Below the pieces are notes generated by a model. It made no database searches. It was not told where the DNA came from and worked only from the letters and a program-made list of their open reading frames with translations. Shown here in pieces: positions 13,601-25,463 of a stretch of 64,000 bases of DNA (its first letter is position 1; each line of letters opens with the position of its first letter). A program made the translations under genes and the position numbers. The stretch comes from Parasponia andersonii. Its lineage: Eukaryota > Streptophyta > Magnoliopsida > Rosales > Cannabaceae. The stretch spans positions 357,553-421,552 of the forward strand of contig JXTB01000116.1 of NCBI GenBank assembly GCA_002914805.1. Direction: 5' to 3'.

Positions 13601-16600
13601 ATATTCTTACTTTGAAGTTTAATATCAACATTAAAGTACCATAAACAGAGAAACATAAAGATACACATTCTCCTTAGGAAAAACAATACACATTATTTGA
13701 CTGAAGCTGTAGCTCATACTAAAAGAGCAAAAGGGAAAACCACAAAAAAATTACCTTGGTATCTCCAAGAAAAGGCATTGGTGTTGCACTATAGCCACCC
13801 TGAGAAGATCTGGAAGGATCATTACCATTAGAATCACCATTTGCTGCACGTGAAGCCGCACTTGCTCTCGCTTCCCATGCTAGGAGACTTCCAAACTCAG
13901 GAACAGTCAAGTCCTTTACTCTTGCAAGTTGATCCATTAATGGTTTAAGCTGTACCTGCATTTCCCTTATTTCATCAACTCATAAGCCAATGAAAAAAGT
14001 AACAACTGATCAAGTAAAAACCGGCAACAATAAGTAGCATGTGACATCAAATTTATGACCAGCAACACCAACTAATGTATCTCATTATCTTAGCTTACTA
14101 ATGTAATGTTAAAACCATCAGATTCAAGTTGAGTTTAGCCCAGATAAATCAGCACCCAGAATTCTCTCTTTTCTTTTCCTTTTTTCATCCTTTAAAAACC
14201 AAGAATCATAAAATACCACCCCCCCCCCCCTAACAATAAAGAATTCACAAGCAGAAACTATGTGGGATGATGGCCATTATTATCTTATAAGTCCACGAAT
14301 AGGGTAAGATATCATCAAAGACAGAAAAAACAGAAAGAAAAAGATGCTAGCCACTATACCAGTAACAAGGTTGATCAATGTATCTATACAACCAAGAATA
14401 ATCAAAGAAAAAGGAAATCTTAACTTCTAATCCACTGATGCCCAAAGAAATGCTATAGACATACAAATCCTGCTCCTTATCTTCTTTATGCCTACCAACT
14501 TATCAAAAAACTAAAACAGGTCTGTACTCAGGTATGTTAGGATCCATGTATATGAAATCCAGACAACTTGATCGATATCTAAAATAATGAAACACAACAT
14601 ACGGTTTTTTTTTTTGGGGGGTAAGAAACATAAACTTTCATTAAGACAGGAAATAAGAGAATACAAAACTTTCATTAAGACAAAAATGAGTGAATACAAA
14701 ACACAATAGGACACACATTCCAGTTCCACGTAAGCAAAAAAGATGAAAAAGAAAAAAAACAAGAACCAAATTGCAATTTGCAAAGATGAAGCCCAATCCA
14801 TCACAAAATTAGAGACACAGAGCCCCTTAAATACTTTTTGTAAAGCAACCACAAAGCTATCTAGAGCTTACTGAATCCCAGATCTCTTCAACACCCTTCT
14901 CGGAATCATCTAACATTCTACTGTTTATTTTTAACAAATTGCCTATCATAACCAGGTTATACCAACAAATTATAAAAACTTTAACAAGGTTGGCATGAGA
15001 AGAAGGATAAAAACAGTACTTATAAAAAATAATAATGACTATGATAATAATAAATAAATAAATAAAACCAACTTAAAGTGTTTCCATTGTATACTAAAAG
15101 AAACGTGATAAGTTAAAGAGATTTGGTCATCAAAAGTCAGGAATGAGAAGCAGGTTAAAAACAATACCTATTACAAGAAATCGTTCTTCAGAGAACACAA
15201 ACACCACGTTGTTATGTAAACACACAGCTGAAAGTAACTTCTTTGTTTTTCTAAGAGCCAAGCTAATTATTGATAAAATAAAATATTTACAAAGATGATA
15301 AGTTATCATCTCATTAAAGCCACATACTCCAATCTCTGCTCAAATCAAAAAACAAAATATCTTTGAAGTTTCTGGTATAAAAGATCCAAAGGGCAATCCA
15401 GTGCTTAATCTAATCCCATATCATATCTAGATCCCCCACTACATCGTCAAAGCTCTATTATTTCTTTCTCACCCCAGTAACCAACAGGTAACCATATAAC
15501 ACCAATATTCCACATAACATAACCAGCTAGAAGAAGATAGATGGATGCAGAAGCATGCACTTACATAGATAAAACATAATGGTTCCTTGAGAGACGATGC
15601 ATAGACTAGCTGCATTTTATTCCAATAGCAAAAACTAAATCTAAAATAGATTATTTATGTTCCAGACCAAAATTTTAAATTACGTAAGATAAACCAACAT
15701 AATGGCCCTATTGAGAGGCATATGCACACAAACTCTATTGACAGACAGCGCATGAGCCATGAAGGAAGGAGCTTGTCTTCTCTTTTTTTTTTTTTTTTTT
15801 GGGCCGGGGGGGGTGGGGGACTTATGCTTTAGGAGATAATTGTAAGTGCCATGGTCCTCATTATGAAACTACTAAAAGTTTGAAGCATGGTGTAGACTTG
15901 AAATAGGCTCTGAATACTATCAAGAGGGGATCCTTTCTAATCAGCACTGTAATAGCAACAAATAAATTGTCAACAGATCGTATCTCCAAAAGATTGAAAG
16001 GTTCAGTGGGAGGAACCAACGTCAAAACTAAACTGTCAACAACAGAGACACATAAAGCCATTGTGGGATTCCCAAATAATGTCAGAATTTCAAATTTTAT
16101 AAAGATTATTGTCTCAAAATTAGACTCAAATATAATGATCAGTTCTTTTCAAAATGTAATGATCAGTATTAATCAACAGATGTAATGCCAATAATCAAGT
16201 ACCTATATTGCCGATAAGCCACATGGACAGTTTAGAAAACCCGAATTCTTTTTAAAAGAATCATAACCATAGACTACTAAACTTGTATAGAGTTTCGTGT
16301 GTTTTCAGATCCACAGACGCACACAAACACGTTGATGTTCCCAAACCACGAGAAAAAAATATTAAACTTCAATAGACTAAATAACAAACACAGATTATAA
16401 CCAATCATTTAGATGTATAGGCATAGTATGATTTATGTGATATCAATGTGTTTGCCATTATACAGCGGTAGACAAAAGTAGAAAAATGTTTTAAACATTA
16501 ATAAATTAGTAATACAGAAAGAAAGAAAAACGAAAATAAAATGAACCTCCATCTTTTGTAGCATGTCCTTCAACTTTTCACGCCTTCGCCTCCTTGCATT

Positions 16601-19600
16601 ATCATCTCCATCTCCTCCTTCTTGAGCAACAAGCTTGTCACTCTCAGCCACAAGTTCCCCGTTACAGCTTTCACAGTGAAAATATTCATCTACCAAAGAA
16701 ATTAACCGCAGAGCATCCAAAGCATTGTACCTATAAATTTGGCAACAGAATATTCATGGATAACTTTTAATTCTACTCGTGCACACACATTTAATTTCAG
16801 TACTAGGAAGAAAAAAGGACCAAAAAAAGAAGTGAAAAACCTTTTGCTGCAATTGGGGCATATATATTCCTGAACTGTGTTCTTGTCCTCCAATTCATCT
16901 TTCAGTTTTTTCTTCATGCGGTGCAGTCTGTACCTTACCACATCATATATCTGAAACAATTATTGCTTTAGGCCTTTTTCCAAATATGGAAGGCAATATT
17001 TGGTCAATATTTGTTAAACTGGAAAATCAAGTTAAACAAGCAGAGAGAGTAACTAAAAAAGTTCATTATTCCTAGACCATCATATGTGTAGGAGAAGGGG
17101 AGAAGATATGGATAATTTGTTCATTCATTGCAGCTTCATTTTTAGCGTGTGGTGGAGGTTATTGAAAGAGTCTAATGCCTGCTGGGTTATACCTCGTACA
17201 ATTTATGGCTTGTTTTCTGATCAGGTGGGATTTGTTGGAAGAAAACCGAGAAAAGTCTTATGGAATGTGTCAGTCATGGCAATTCTTTGGGCAGTTTCGT
17301 ACAAAAGAAACCAAAGAATCTTCGAAGGCATTGTTTACTCGGAGGAGGAGATATGGAAGAAGATAAAATTTTGGGTGGCTATCTGGCTTAAGAGTGCGAA
17401 GGACTTTAAAAGTTACACTTTTTCTGATCTGTTAAGAATTTGTGAGTTGTTACATTAAGGGGAGTTTTTGAGTAGGTGGTTGATTTTCTGCATTTGTGAA
17501 GTTTGTTGGCCTTAACATTCTTGTATGTTCACCATGGATTAATAAAATTTTGTCGTTTCATATCAAAAAAAAAAACAAAACACTCAACATCATCATATCA
17601 AAATTCCATGATGCTATTGTCTCTTCAAATCCTACATATATGTATAAGAAAAGCAACCTGAGCGTAGTCCAGACAACAATAAGAATGTGTGTGCATCTTA
17701 ATCTTCTCATCCCCATCCTTTGGATGTTGTCCATCTACTGTGGCAGCTACAGCAGCACTAAAAATCTTTGCCCCCTTAGCTGTCTGCAGTAATGGGTTTT
17801 CATACAACTAAAATGAATTGATAACACATAAGCAAAACCAATAATGAAAAAGAAAAGATGCCACAGCATGAAAATTATATCCTCAAATTGGGCTGAAAGA
17901 TATGAATAACCCGGGCCACTTGCGGCTATCTCAAGTGACTGGGTGGGTGGTGAGTGAGTTTGAGTAGTCCGGGGTTCAAGTCCCCGTAATTGTATCTTAA
18001 AAAAAGATACAGATAACCAGGTGCAGCTTCCGTATGAACTTAATAAGAAATTCACAAAACAATTATCAAACTGAAAATGCACAGGAGGAGGAAAGCTTTC
18101 GTACAAGCTAAATGAAATTCACAAAAAGCACTTTCTCTCAACATAGAATTTGAAGTTCCCAAGTTTCAACCTTAGTACAAACATAAAAAGAATCACAGCA
18201 AAAATGGCACAGAAAATGGGAAAGGAAGGATTAAAACAAGGTAGTTAAGAACCTGTTATTCGATTGTTGCTGGGATAGTATCCTATCCCAAAAAGCCTTT
18301 AACTTTTACCACCAAATAGAACCTAAGCTACACGTTTAGTTACCTCTCTTTCCTTGATCCAGATAAACAAGGAAACAATGGGACCCTTCCCATATAAAGA
18401 AATACAACGTACAACAAGATTGACCTAATCAGTATCTATAGTCCATTCTTTTATCTCAGGATAATAAAAGTTTTTTCTGTTTGGGCTATTATTTTATCAT
18501 GGAATCAACTTTGCATTCTAAAGCTAATCTTCCTTTCTTTAATTGCAGATTTTTATCAGGTTAACTTCATATATAAAGACAGGTCATTCCCCTCTATGCT
18601 TGACACATTGTTTCTTCAAGGAAGGGTTATATACATAAAGGAAAACTAAAAGCATCACTTATGCAGTTATGCAGTAGGCCATTAAAAATGTATCAAAAAA
18701 AAATTGAGGCCAGAGATTGTAGGGTTCAGTGGGAGGACAAGTATCGAAAGAATAAATAAATAAATAAATAATAACACCGTTGTTAAGATTTTCAACCTTT
18801 TCTCAATAACTTAGTTTAGGGCCCTGAACTCCAGTCTTGTGACAAACAAACTAGAAAGTAAGTTTCTGTATAACATAATTAAACACAAGAAACTACAATA
18901 AGAATTTCAATTACTTAGAATACACAGATACCTGACCTATGCGGATATCTGATGATAATATTTCTAACAAACTTAATAATTTACCTACCCATTAAAACTT
19001 CAAGCATTCTGTTTCCATAAACCTTTCAAAACTAACTCATAAACAAAGTAGAACGATTCATAAAGGCTAATATTGACATTTACCAAATCAACAAAAATAT
19101 CCAATAAGCATTACTAACCTCTCTTCTATGATCTCGGGTAACCAATTTTTCTTCTTCAAAAAACCGCAAAGTTCTTCGAAGCTGCTTCGAGTGCAGCTTT
19201 AAGTCCTTTGCCAAATCTTCTTCTCTGACCCATTGTCGTCTAACATTACAACAAATTCAATAAGGCAAAAACCACAGATGGACTAGAAGAACTTGCTCAA
19301 CTGATCTCCGCGCTCAACATAGTGCTCATAAACAAGCACAAAAACACACACAGAAAACTGGGATATTCAAAAAAAGATGCAATAAACACACTCATGTCCA
19401 TAAACAGGGAAATGGGTATTCATAATTTTCACTCTGCTATAAATTCAGTTACCCAAATAAATAAATAAATAAATAAAAAGAAGCCAGCTTCAATAATTCA
19501 AAAAGAAGAGACCAAAGGGTACCAAAATCAATACCTTGTTAGGGCATCGAGTACCACCACGGCAATTCCCCTATTGTCACTTCGACCGTTTTTGGGTTGA

Positions 19601-19824
19601 TTATCCCCTTTCGTCGTTATATCGTCGTAGAACGCCCTCGCCGCTAGCTTCACCAACCTGCAGCAAATTCCAAAAATGGAAAAAAAAAAAAAATTTAAAA
19701 AATTGAAAATAACAAGTGACCAAAACGAAGTCTTTTCTTTTCACATTAAAAAAAAAAACAAAAAAAAAAAAGAAAGATAGAGGGAGGGAAACAAACACTA
19801 CTTGTTGAAGGGTTCGACGCTCAT
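10615..19824 (-). CDS. TFIIEA: General transcription factor IIE subunit alpha (TFIIE-alpha), 10 exons
   Basis: Coding exons, minus strand: 19824-19802, 19657-19535, 19239-19119, 17783-17658, 16950-16841, 16730-16547, 13955-13755, 12889-12656, 12550-12361, 10718-10615. All junctions are GT-AG and the phases join to 471 residues. TFIIE-alpha pairs with TFIIE-beta in the nucleus, joins the RNA polymerase II preinitiation complex and recruits and stimulates TFIIH. Residues about 5-130 match the TFIIE winged-helix domain (MSVEPFNKLVKLAARAFYDD at the start). A C4 zinc ribbon follows, with Cys162, Cys165, Cys187 and Cys190, then a basic RRRRREKLKDML helix at the end of exon 6. Exon 8 holds LKVLPPWMIKQGMNL, conserved in plant orthologues, and the tail ends in two acidic blocks, the last being DDDDEDDVDWEEG. 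The ATG is supported by an in-frame stop 15 nt upstream and by family length. The single-copy gene looks intact; long introns 3, 4, 6 and 9 carry transposons. Confidence 0.95.
11090..11445. mobile_element. Tourist-like (PIF/Harbinger) MITE in TFIIE-alpha intron 9
   Basis: A 356-bp element bounded by TTA at 11087-11089 and 11446-11448, the three-base target duplication typical of PIF/Harbinger. Left end GGACTGGAATGTCTGGTTTGGTG and right end complement AGACTTGTTTGGTGGTG share the GACTxGTTTGGTxG core. The interior is full of GGAATGGAAT and ATTCCATTCC words, as in many plant Tourist-like MITEs. It has no coding capacity and lies inside the last intron, well away from the splice sites. Confidence 0.7.
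11607..12224. mobile_element. Terminal-inverted-repeat element, family unassigned, in TFIIE-alpha intron 9
   Basis: The left end GGTTTTAAAAGCGTTTGAGGC pairs imperfectly with the right end read on the other strand, AGATTTTAAAAGGCTCGGG followed by AATGAGGCG. The left 170 bp is rich in GAGGC/GCCTC words and GC-richer than the intron around it. About 618 bp with no coding frame. Such GCCTYGCC-bearing dispersed elements occur in plant genomes, but I cannot place this one in a superfamily and could not fix a target duplication. Confidence 0.4.
14608..14885 (-). mobile_element. Probable retroposon 3' end (LINE- or SINE-like), minus strand, TFIIE-alpha intron 6
   Basis: Read on the minus strand, the segment ends in TTTATGTTTCTTACCCCCC followed by ten A residues (plus-strand poly-T at 14608-14617), the layout of a poly-A-tailed retroposon. 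Next to the tail a 33- to 34-bp unit containing ACTTTCATTAAGACA is tandemly repeated (14632-14698). The 5' end and target duplication are unclear. A similar but weaker candidate lies at about 15240-15470. The remainder of the 2.6-kb intron shows only poly-C (14218-14230) and poly-T/G (15783-15820) runs. Confidence 0.35.
17076..17580 (+). mobile_element. 5'-truncated L1-type LINE in TFIIE-alpha intron 4 (antisense)
   Basis: The plus strand encodes an open frame of 124 residues (17084-17458) matching the C-terminal zf-RVT region of plant LINE reverse transcriptases: CRRRGEDMDNLFIHC, then a WW/W-rich stretch ending with SFSDLLRICELL-like residues. A 3' UTR follows, ending ATTTTGTCGTTTCATATC and then a poly-A stretch from about 17566. 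The rest of ORF2 is absent, as expected for 5' truncation during target-primed reverse transcription. The end is uncorrupted, so the insertion is fairly young. CATCATAT occurs at 17078-17085 and 17591-17598 and may be part of a target duplication, but it does not sit flush with the tail. Confidence 0.8.
17912..18002 (+). mobile_element. tRNA-derived SINE in TFIIE-alpha intron 3
   Basis: About 91 bp with a polymerase III box A-like region (CTCAAGTGACTGGGTGGGTGG) and a strong box B (GGGGTTCAAGTCCCC, from about 17971), ending in CGTAATTGTATCTTAAAA. It is flanked by a probable 16-bp target duplication: AAAGATATGAATAACC at 17896-17911 and AAAGATACAGATAACC at 18003-18018, 14 of 16 matching. The direct repeat, A-rich tail and internal promoter together support a SINE rather than a tRNA gene; no cloverleaf can be folded. 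Confidence 0.65.
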
Positions 19825-20040
19825 GGTCTCTATGAGTCAACCAGTCGGTGAAATTTAACAGTTTTGAATTTCAATTTCAATTTGAATTTCAATTTTGATT
19901 AGTCTGTGTAATTTGTAGGGTTTGACAATTGAGGTCTTTTGTTACGGTGTTTAAGAGAGACGAAGTACAGGGATCTCGTCTGACCGAGACACCGAATTCG
20001 ATTATACCAGGAGTTGGATATATATATATATATATATAGG
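19825..20040 (-). promoter_or_regulatory. 5' UTR and proximal upstream region of the TFIIE-alpha gene
   Basis: On the minus strand the bases before the ATG read TGACTCATAGAGACC, putting an in-frame TGA just upstream and so fixing the start. The next 100 bp contains repeated GAAATTCAAATT words. No convincing TATA box is visible at a suitable distance; a (TA)n tract lies at about 20018-20038. The transcription start is unknown. Confidence 0.45.
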
Positions 20041-20329
20041 TCAAATTTCACTGAGGCCCCGTTTTAATTACCTAATTTCACTATGGCCTCCTGTTTAATG
20101 ACCTGACGGGCCATAATGCTCCACTATTTGCTATGGTTTACTTTTAATGGGATGTTACTCGTGATCGGAGAATATCATAAATTTTATTGACTATGATGCT
20201 AGTTCCCTAATTGATACAAACTCATAATTAATGCTTTGCGACAAAAATATGGACAAAAATGCCCCTGAATATAACTCTGCTTCATGATCTCTCTCTGCTC
20301 TCCTCTACTCTCTCAAAATAGAACCAAAA

Positions 20330-20700
20330 ACAATATATTGACAACAATCCAACCAGTTTTAATGTCACTGGTTTTGGCACTACTCCAATTAGGCTCAGAC
20401 AGACTTGAAGCTTTCTCACTGAAGAAAAGGTCGACATATCAGTTGCATTGATTTTGGTAGAGATCTTCTTCATGACATTAGTATTTATGTCTCGAATAAA
20501 GTGCTTACAAACATCGATATGTTTGCTCCTTTTTTGATATGCATGATTCTCCATCAAGTGCAGAGCACTCTAGTTGTCATTATGTATTAAGGCCCTCTTT
20601 TGATAATTTCTAGCTTATTGATCATACTCTTAACCCACAAACATTCTTTTACGGCTCTAGTTGCAGCTATGCATTCTGTCATTGTAATAAAAAAAAGTCA
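20330..20700 (-). mobile_element. Fossil Copia RNase H fragment
   Basis: Read on the minus strand, the segment matches the C-terminal RNase H region of Copia polyproteins, including the KxRSKHIDVxxHFIRD phrase and KKISTKxNATDM. No other part of the element and no LTR was found adjoining. It is broken, with several disruptions, and old. It lies about 500 bp upstream of the TFIIE-alpha start codon. Confidence 0.75.
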
Positions 20701-20720
20701 CGATTGACCGTATTTTTTTG

Positions 20721-20985
20721 TGACATCCTATTCATGAAAAACAAAAATGGAAAGGACAAAAAGGTTAAGAGTTAGTAGAGTAATTAAAAACAATTAACTA
20801 AATTTTAAGGAGACTTCTTAAGAAATCTTATAAATCTTTTACTTTTTTGGTGACATCCTATTCATGAAAAACAAAACAAAACAAAAAGGGAAAAGACAAA
20901 AAGGTTAAGGGTTTGTAAAATAACTAAAAACAATTAGGTAAATTTTAAAGAGACTTCTTAAGAAATCTTATAAATCTTATATCTG
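20721..20985. repeat. Tandem duplication, two units of about 130-135 bp
   Basis: TGACATCCTATTCATGAAAA begins the first unit at 20721 and the second at 20851. Both continue with GGACAAAAAGGTTAAG-like sequence and finish in GACTTCTTAAGAAATCTTAT. Similarity is high (by eye about nine bases in ten), with a small expansion of ACAAAACAAA in the second unit. Confidence 0.8.
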
Positions 20986-22499
20986 AATCTAACAAAAATT
21001 ATACGCTTAACAAAACGGGAAAAAACAGCTAAGAATTGTGGAGAAGAAAAACGAACATAAAAATGATAATTTTCATTAGCATAAGGTGATAAAACAGTTT
21101 TTTTTTAGGTTAAACTACTACATAGTATTAGGATTTCATAATACTCATTCCTATTCAACAATAACTAAAGAGTAAATTACAAATACACATTGAATGAATC
21201 TTATTATTTTGAGGATTAAAACAGTGTAAGGAATAAGTTATTTGGTTGGACAAATAAAAAATTAGAGAATTTCAGGTTTTGAATAAGATAGGAATATAAT
21301 AGTGATTATAATTGGTCTTACAGTTCACTTTAAATGGTCTATTTGTATCACATCAGGTATATTTGGAAAGCTTATTCAATAAAATTTTCTAATGTTACAT
21401 AGATAACTAACATCCAAATTATAATTAGAAAATTATGACCCCTGAAATATTGAAATAAAAATTTAAGCATAATTACAAATCTTAATATTAGTTGCAGCCC
21501 TTGGAATAATCCCCCCAATTTTAATAATTTTAAGAACTTAACTAAAATTGTTACAAATTTTTTATTTCAGGGTTATCTGAGAAAAATATATTAAACATAA
21601 AGGATACATGGACATCAAGTTAGGCATTATTATTAACATAATAATGTCTTTCAGTATTTTAATATTCATGTATGATTTTGAGTTTTTTATTATTATAGAT
21701 GCACATGGAATCTAGCAATTTGCTATTTGGACTAGTTGGGTTATCAAACAAAATAACCCTTTCAATTTTCCTAGTGACATTTATTTTGCGATTTTTGACA
21801 TAATTGTCCATGAGTTTATCATTAATTTGTAATATAGTACATGAAAAATAAAATAAAATCTTGATAGTTAGATACCTATATTTACTAGGCATGTTCAAGA
21901 TTTAGTTTCGACAATTTGAATGCCTTAAATATAGACCAAACTGTAAGATTAGTTTGGCTGGTTCACTTGACCACACAGTTTGGTATAGCAAACTAAAATT
22001 GGCTAAACCTTACCCGTAACTTATGGTGCAGTCTAACCGATTTTTGCAATTTAATAGTTTGGGATTCATATGACTAAGCCTAGAATATTACAAATTCGGC
22101 CTAACATTTTTGTTATTTTGTTTTTGGTAAAAAAAATCTTTTTTAGCAAAAAAAAAAAAAAACGCTAGTTATTTAAAGCCTAAATAAAATATGAGCATTA
22201 TTAGGATTTTAAGCATTCATCTAAGTATATAAAGTTTAAAATTTATACATTCAAATATCTAAATCTAAAGTTCAAATATCCACCGAACAAACATAATTAA
22301 GAGTTACAAATCGAAAATCAAAGTTATTTAAGACTTAAGATATAACCCAATCAAAATACAAGAGAAGTGTAGAATATCTCAAAAAAAAATTACAACCTAA
22401 AACAACACAATACATATTTAAGATTACTTAATAAAAACTAATATAAGCTACAACTACAATAAGGCCAACAAGCTTTTAACTTAATGTAAAAGTGTTAAA
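20986..22499. other. AT-rich intergenic DNA
   Basis: No gene seen. Around 21905-22060 words such as GGTTCACTTGACC and TCTAACCGATTTTTGC resemble decayed hAT-type termini, and similar words recur at 28390-28450, but no element could be delimited. Confidence 0.4.
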
Positions 22500-23715
22500 T
22501 TAGTTAGGAAGAGTTTGTCTATCCTGTTTTATCACGGGTCATGGGCTAACCTGTAGAATTTGCATGCCAAAATAGGTTGGGCCACAGAAGCTGATAGGCA
22601 TACCTAACATAGCTCATAGTGAGCCTTTATATTGATCTTTGCATAGGCCAAATCTGACTCATAGCAGGCTGACCCATTCTAGCCAATGGCAAGTTGGCCC
22701 AATTTTGTTTTATTAAAAATAATCATATAAAAATTCTTATTGAAATTAAAGTATTGCTATACAACTAAAGTCTATCTTATTTTTTCCTAACTTAAGGTCA
22801 GAGTAGTCTCCTTAGCACCATCAATACTATTAGGAGTCATTGAATCACCTTTAAGATCTATACAATCTTCTTCAGGAACACTATCAAGTAGGGTTACTCT
22901 TTTAGGTATCATTGTCTAGTCTTTTGAATAAGAGAATCTGAGAAAGATTATGAGAGAATGGAGACCAAGAGATTGAGTGAGAATGAAAAGAGATTATCAT
23001 TTAAAAAAATAGAAAAAAGGAAAGATTTATATTTTTCAAATAGAGTTGCTCTTTGTTTTTTCTATATTAGAAACATAGCTTAATAACTCTTTGTACAGCT
23101 ACAGGTGTAGAGCCTAATAGCTCTATATTCTCTTTGTAATTAACTTATTTTGGAATTATTATTATTAAGTATTGAATATTGATAGAGTCATTGGCAACTT
23201 GACTTTTCTTAAACAAAGTGTACACTTTTATTAGTTTTTTAAAAAAAAAAATAAAAGATACGTTTAAGTTTTTCAGGGATAATAAATTATAACCGTTTAT
23301 TTTGAAAATAGAATTTGAAAAGCAAGATAACTTTACGTTTATTTGAAAATAAAATTTGAAAAAAAAAAAAAGAAAAGAAAGATGACTTTTCAATTTTTAG
23401 GGATTATAAATGATAGTTGATTATTTAAGTTTAAGTATTTATATATAATCATAATATATTATATACTTTAATGTATTAGTATTAATATAGATTTATATTT
23501 ATTTCTAATTTACGTATCATAGGTCTATTCAGGTTGGCCTGATGAGTCTTTAGAGTAGGACAACCCTATGACCCATATTGGGCCAAGATAGTCTTGATAC
23601 ATAGGTCTAATTTAGCTTATGAAAATTCATAGATCAGAATGGTTGTGCACTCTATCAGGCTGAGCTGGTCCAATTTGATTAAATTTCAAGACAGGCCTAA
23701 GCCGAAATTTACATC
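22500..23715 (-). mobile_element. hAT-like element remnant with possible transposase N-terminus
   Basis: The right end, read on the minus strand, begins TAGAGATGTAAATTTCGGC followed by TTAGGCCTGTC, the terminus style of plant hAT elements. Both ends (22520-22700 and 23520-23700) are packed with GGCC-containing words (GGGTTGTCCTAC-, TTGGGCCA, GGCCAACTTGCC) while the middle is AT-rich. Within it, 22780-22915 on the minus strand can be read as an acidic, Ser/Thr-rich stretch after an ATG (MIPKRVTLLDSVPEED), possibly the start of a transposase; the rest of the enzyme is missing. Boundaries are approximate and no 8-bp duplication was identified. Confidence 0.5.
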
Positions 23716-24249
23716 TCTAACTCCAAGCTTTCAACCTAATCAAGGTTTACTACTCGAAAAGATAAAGTTAATTTCTCTCAAAGTCAAAAGAAAATATGAA
23801 GTTAGACAACTACAATTTAACAAAGTTAATTCAAATAACAAACATAGTTAAAGAGTAAGATACAATTATTGATTCTGCATAGTATTAATTTATAAAAATC
23901 TAAGAACATATAAAGATAATAGAACTAATACATCTTGTTGCTTATCAGTGGAATTTAGCTTTTCTATTTTCTAAACTACGATATTTCATTCCAAACCTCA
24001 AGTACAACTAGATGAACGTGTGGGCGTTACGTATAGTTTCTTAATATTCTGAACACATAAGATTATAATAGTAGTTTCTACAGAAAATTTGAAGACTCTC
24101 TCTCTCTCTCTCTAGGTTATGGAAGCCCTATAAAAAACAATAGCATATACCTATAATTTTTGTTGGGTTTTCCTTTATATATACATATGTATTTATTAAA
24201 TAAATTAATTAATAAGATTAATTTAAGTATTTAAATATATATATATATA
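23716..24249. other. Intergenic DNA, no gene seen
   Basis: AT-rich, with a short (TC)n tract near 24100-24114 and a (TA)n tract near 24236-24256. Nothing else recognised. Confidence 0.4.
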
Positions 24250-24545
24250 TATATACACATCACGTATAGCATATAGTATGTTAGTTTCAATAGTTTTATA
24301 CGCAGCAATCTCTTCTAAAATGAGAGTCATATCTAATGGTAAGGATGTAGATCCTGAATAATTTTGGCTACAATCAACTTTTTTGTCACATAGACTTAAT
24401 AAACTCCAAAAATAATCAAGTACCCTACTTCCGGTACTAAAAATAAACTCCATAACTATTACTGAAACTTGGATAGTAAGAAAATGTAGAGCAATTGCAC
24501 TATATAATAAGAAAACTTTGACGAAGTTACTTTCCACCATTCCAA
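24250..24545 (-). mobile_element. hAT transposase C-terminal dimerisation domain remnant
   Basis: Minus-strand translation gives HFLTIQVSVIVMEFIFSTGS then RVLDYFWSLLS, clearly the hAT C-terminal dimerisation motif (family form AxxxLxIPxSTVxSExAFSTGGRVLDxxRSSL). It is followed by a diverged tail with LILEEIAAYKTIET. It lies in the same orientation as the BED-domain piece at 26366-27265, so the two may be the ends of one transposase gene about 3 kb long with later insertions, including the MITE at 25235, between them. The serine and glutamate of the family phrase are altered, so the copy is dead. Confidence 0.75.
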
Positions 24546-25197
24546 AGCCCGTAATGCATGAGGACTATTTAGATTTTTTTTTTTTCATTTTTAGGTCTAT
24601 TTTATTTTTTGACAATCAAAATCAGCCTTCTTAATCACGTGGGTTATGCAATGTAATGAGATAGCCTATACGGTCAACATAATTTTTTCTTTTTTAACAT
24701 TACAAATTATTTTTATCAATACTCAATGTTATAAGAGAGCTCAAAAAAGCATACAATAATAAGAGTACCACTTTACATGTATGTGCAAAATCTTTCTTTT
24801 TCCACCTAAGTAATATTTATATATATATGGCATTATACGATAGAAAGGTACCTCATGACATTTCGAATTCATAGATCATCGACAAAATTAGATACTAACA
24901 AATCTTTGTTTCAAAAAAATACATCATTTAATATGGTAATAAAAAAGTTATTAAATCAGCAACATATCGTATGAAGTTGTAAAATACTTATTTATCATAT
25001 AGCATTCAAAAACTCTCGTCCTTAAAAGATAAATAATAATAACAATAATAATAATAATATGACATAATACATATATATATATATACACTATTAGAAATAA
25101 GTGTTCTAGATGGTTCTAGAGCAATCTGTTTCTCAAATTATTCTCAAACTCGTGCATTTCGAATTCCTTTCTAGTAATTCTATTTTTAATTCTTATA

Positions 25198-25234
<37 letters not shown>

Positions 25235-25236
<2 letters not shown>

Positions 25237-25463
25237 TTTCCAATCCAATAGATTTTTTTTACCTATGTACAGGTATTTTTTTAGCCGTTGTATCATCATA
25301 TAATGATGATAATACAACGATTATAATGATGAGCATAAAAAGATGTACATCATTAATGTTATTTCTCTCTCTAACTTTTTAATATAAAAAAATGTGCATG
25401 ATAAATTTTAATTGATCAAAATAATACCTATGTATAGATAAAAAAAAATACATATTGGATGCC
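25235..25463 (+). mobile_element. Microsatellite-flanked MITE, copy 2 (Micron-like)
   Basis: About 229 bp, flanked directly by (AT)n at 25203-25234 and (TA)n at 25464-25482. The left end CCAATCCAATAGATTTTTTT pairs with the right end TACATATTGGATG. The palindrome ACCTATGTACAGGT follows the left end, and a second inverted pair (TTGTATCATCAT / GATGATAATACAA) sits near 25300. It shares internal blocks in the same order with copy 1 and inverted with copy 3. No coding capacity. It sits between the two hAT transposase pieces. Confidence 0.8.

Noticed and set aside
16433-16720. Separate small genes at the TFIIE-alpha exons
   Set aside because: Several open frames (16433-16720, 16702-16959, 13719-13961, 12581-12889, 12275-12487) are single exons of the one TFIIE-alpha gene read through their donors.
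17784-18106. Extension of TFIIE-alpha exon 4 to an upstream ATG
   Set aside because: The reading frame continues into the intron and the SINE. The CTGCAG acceptor before 17783 joins in phase to exon 3 and gives the conserved TAKGAK sequence.
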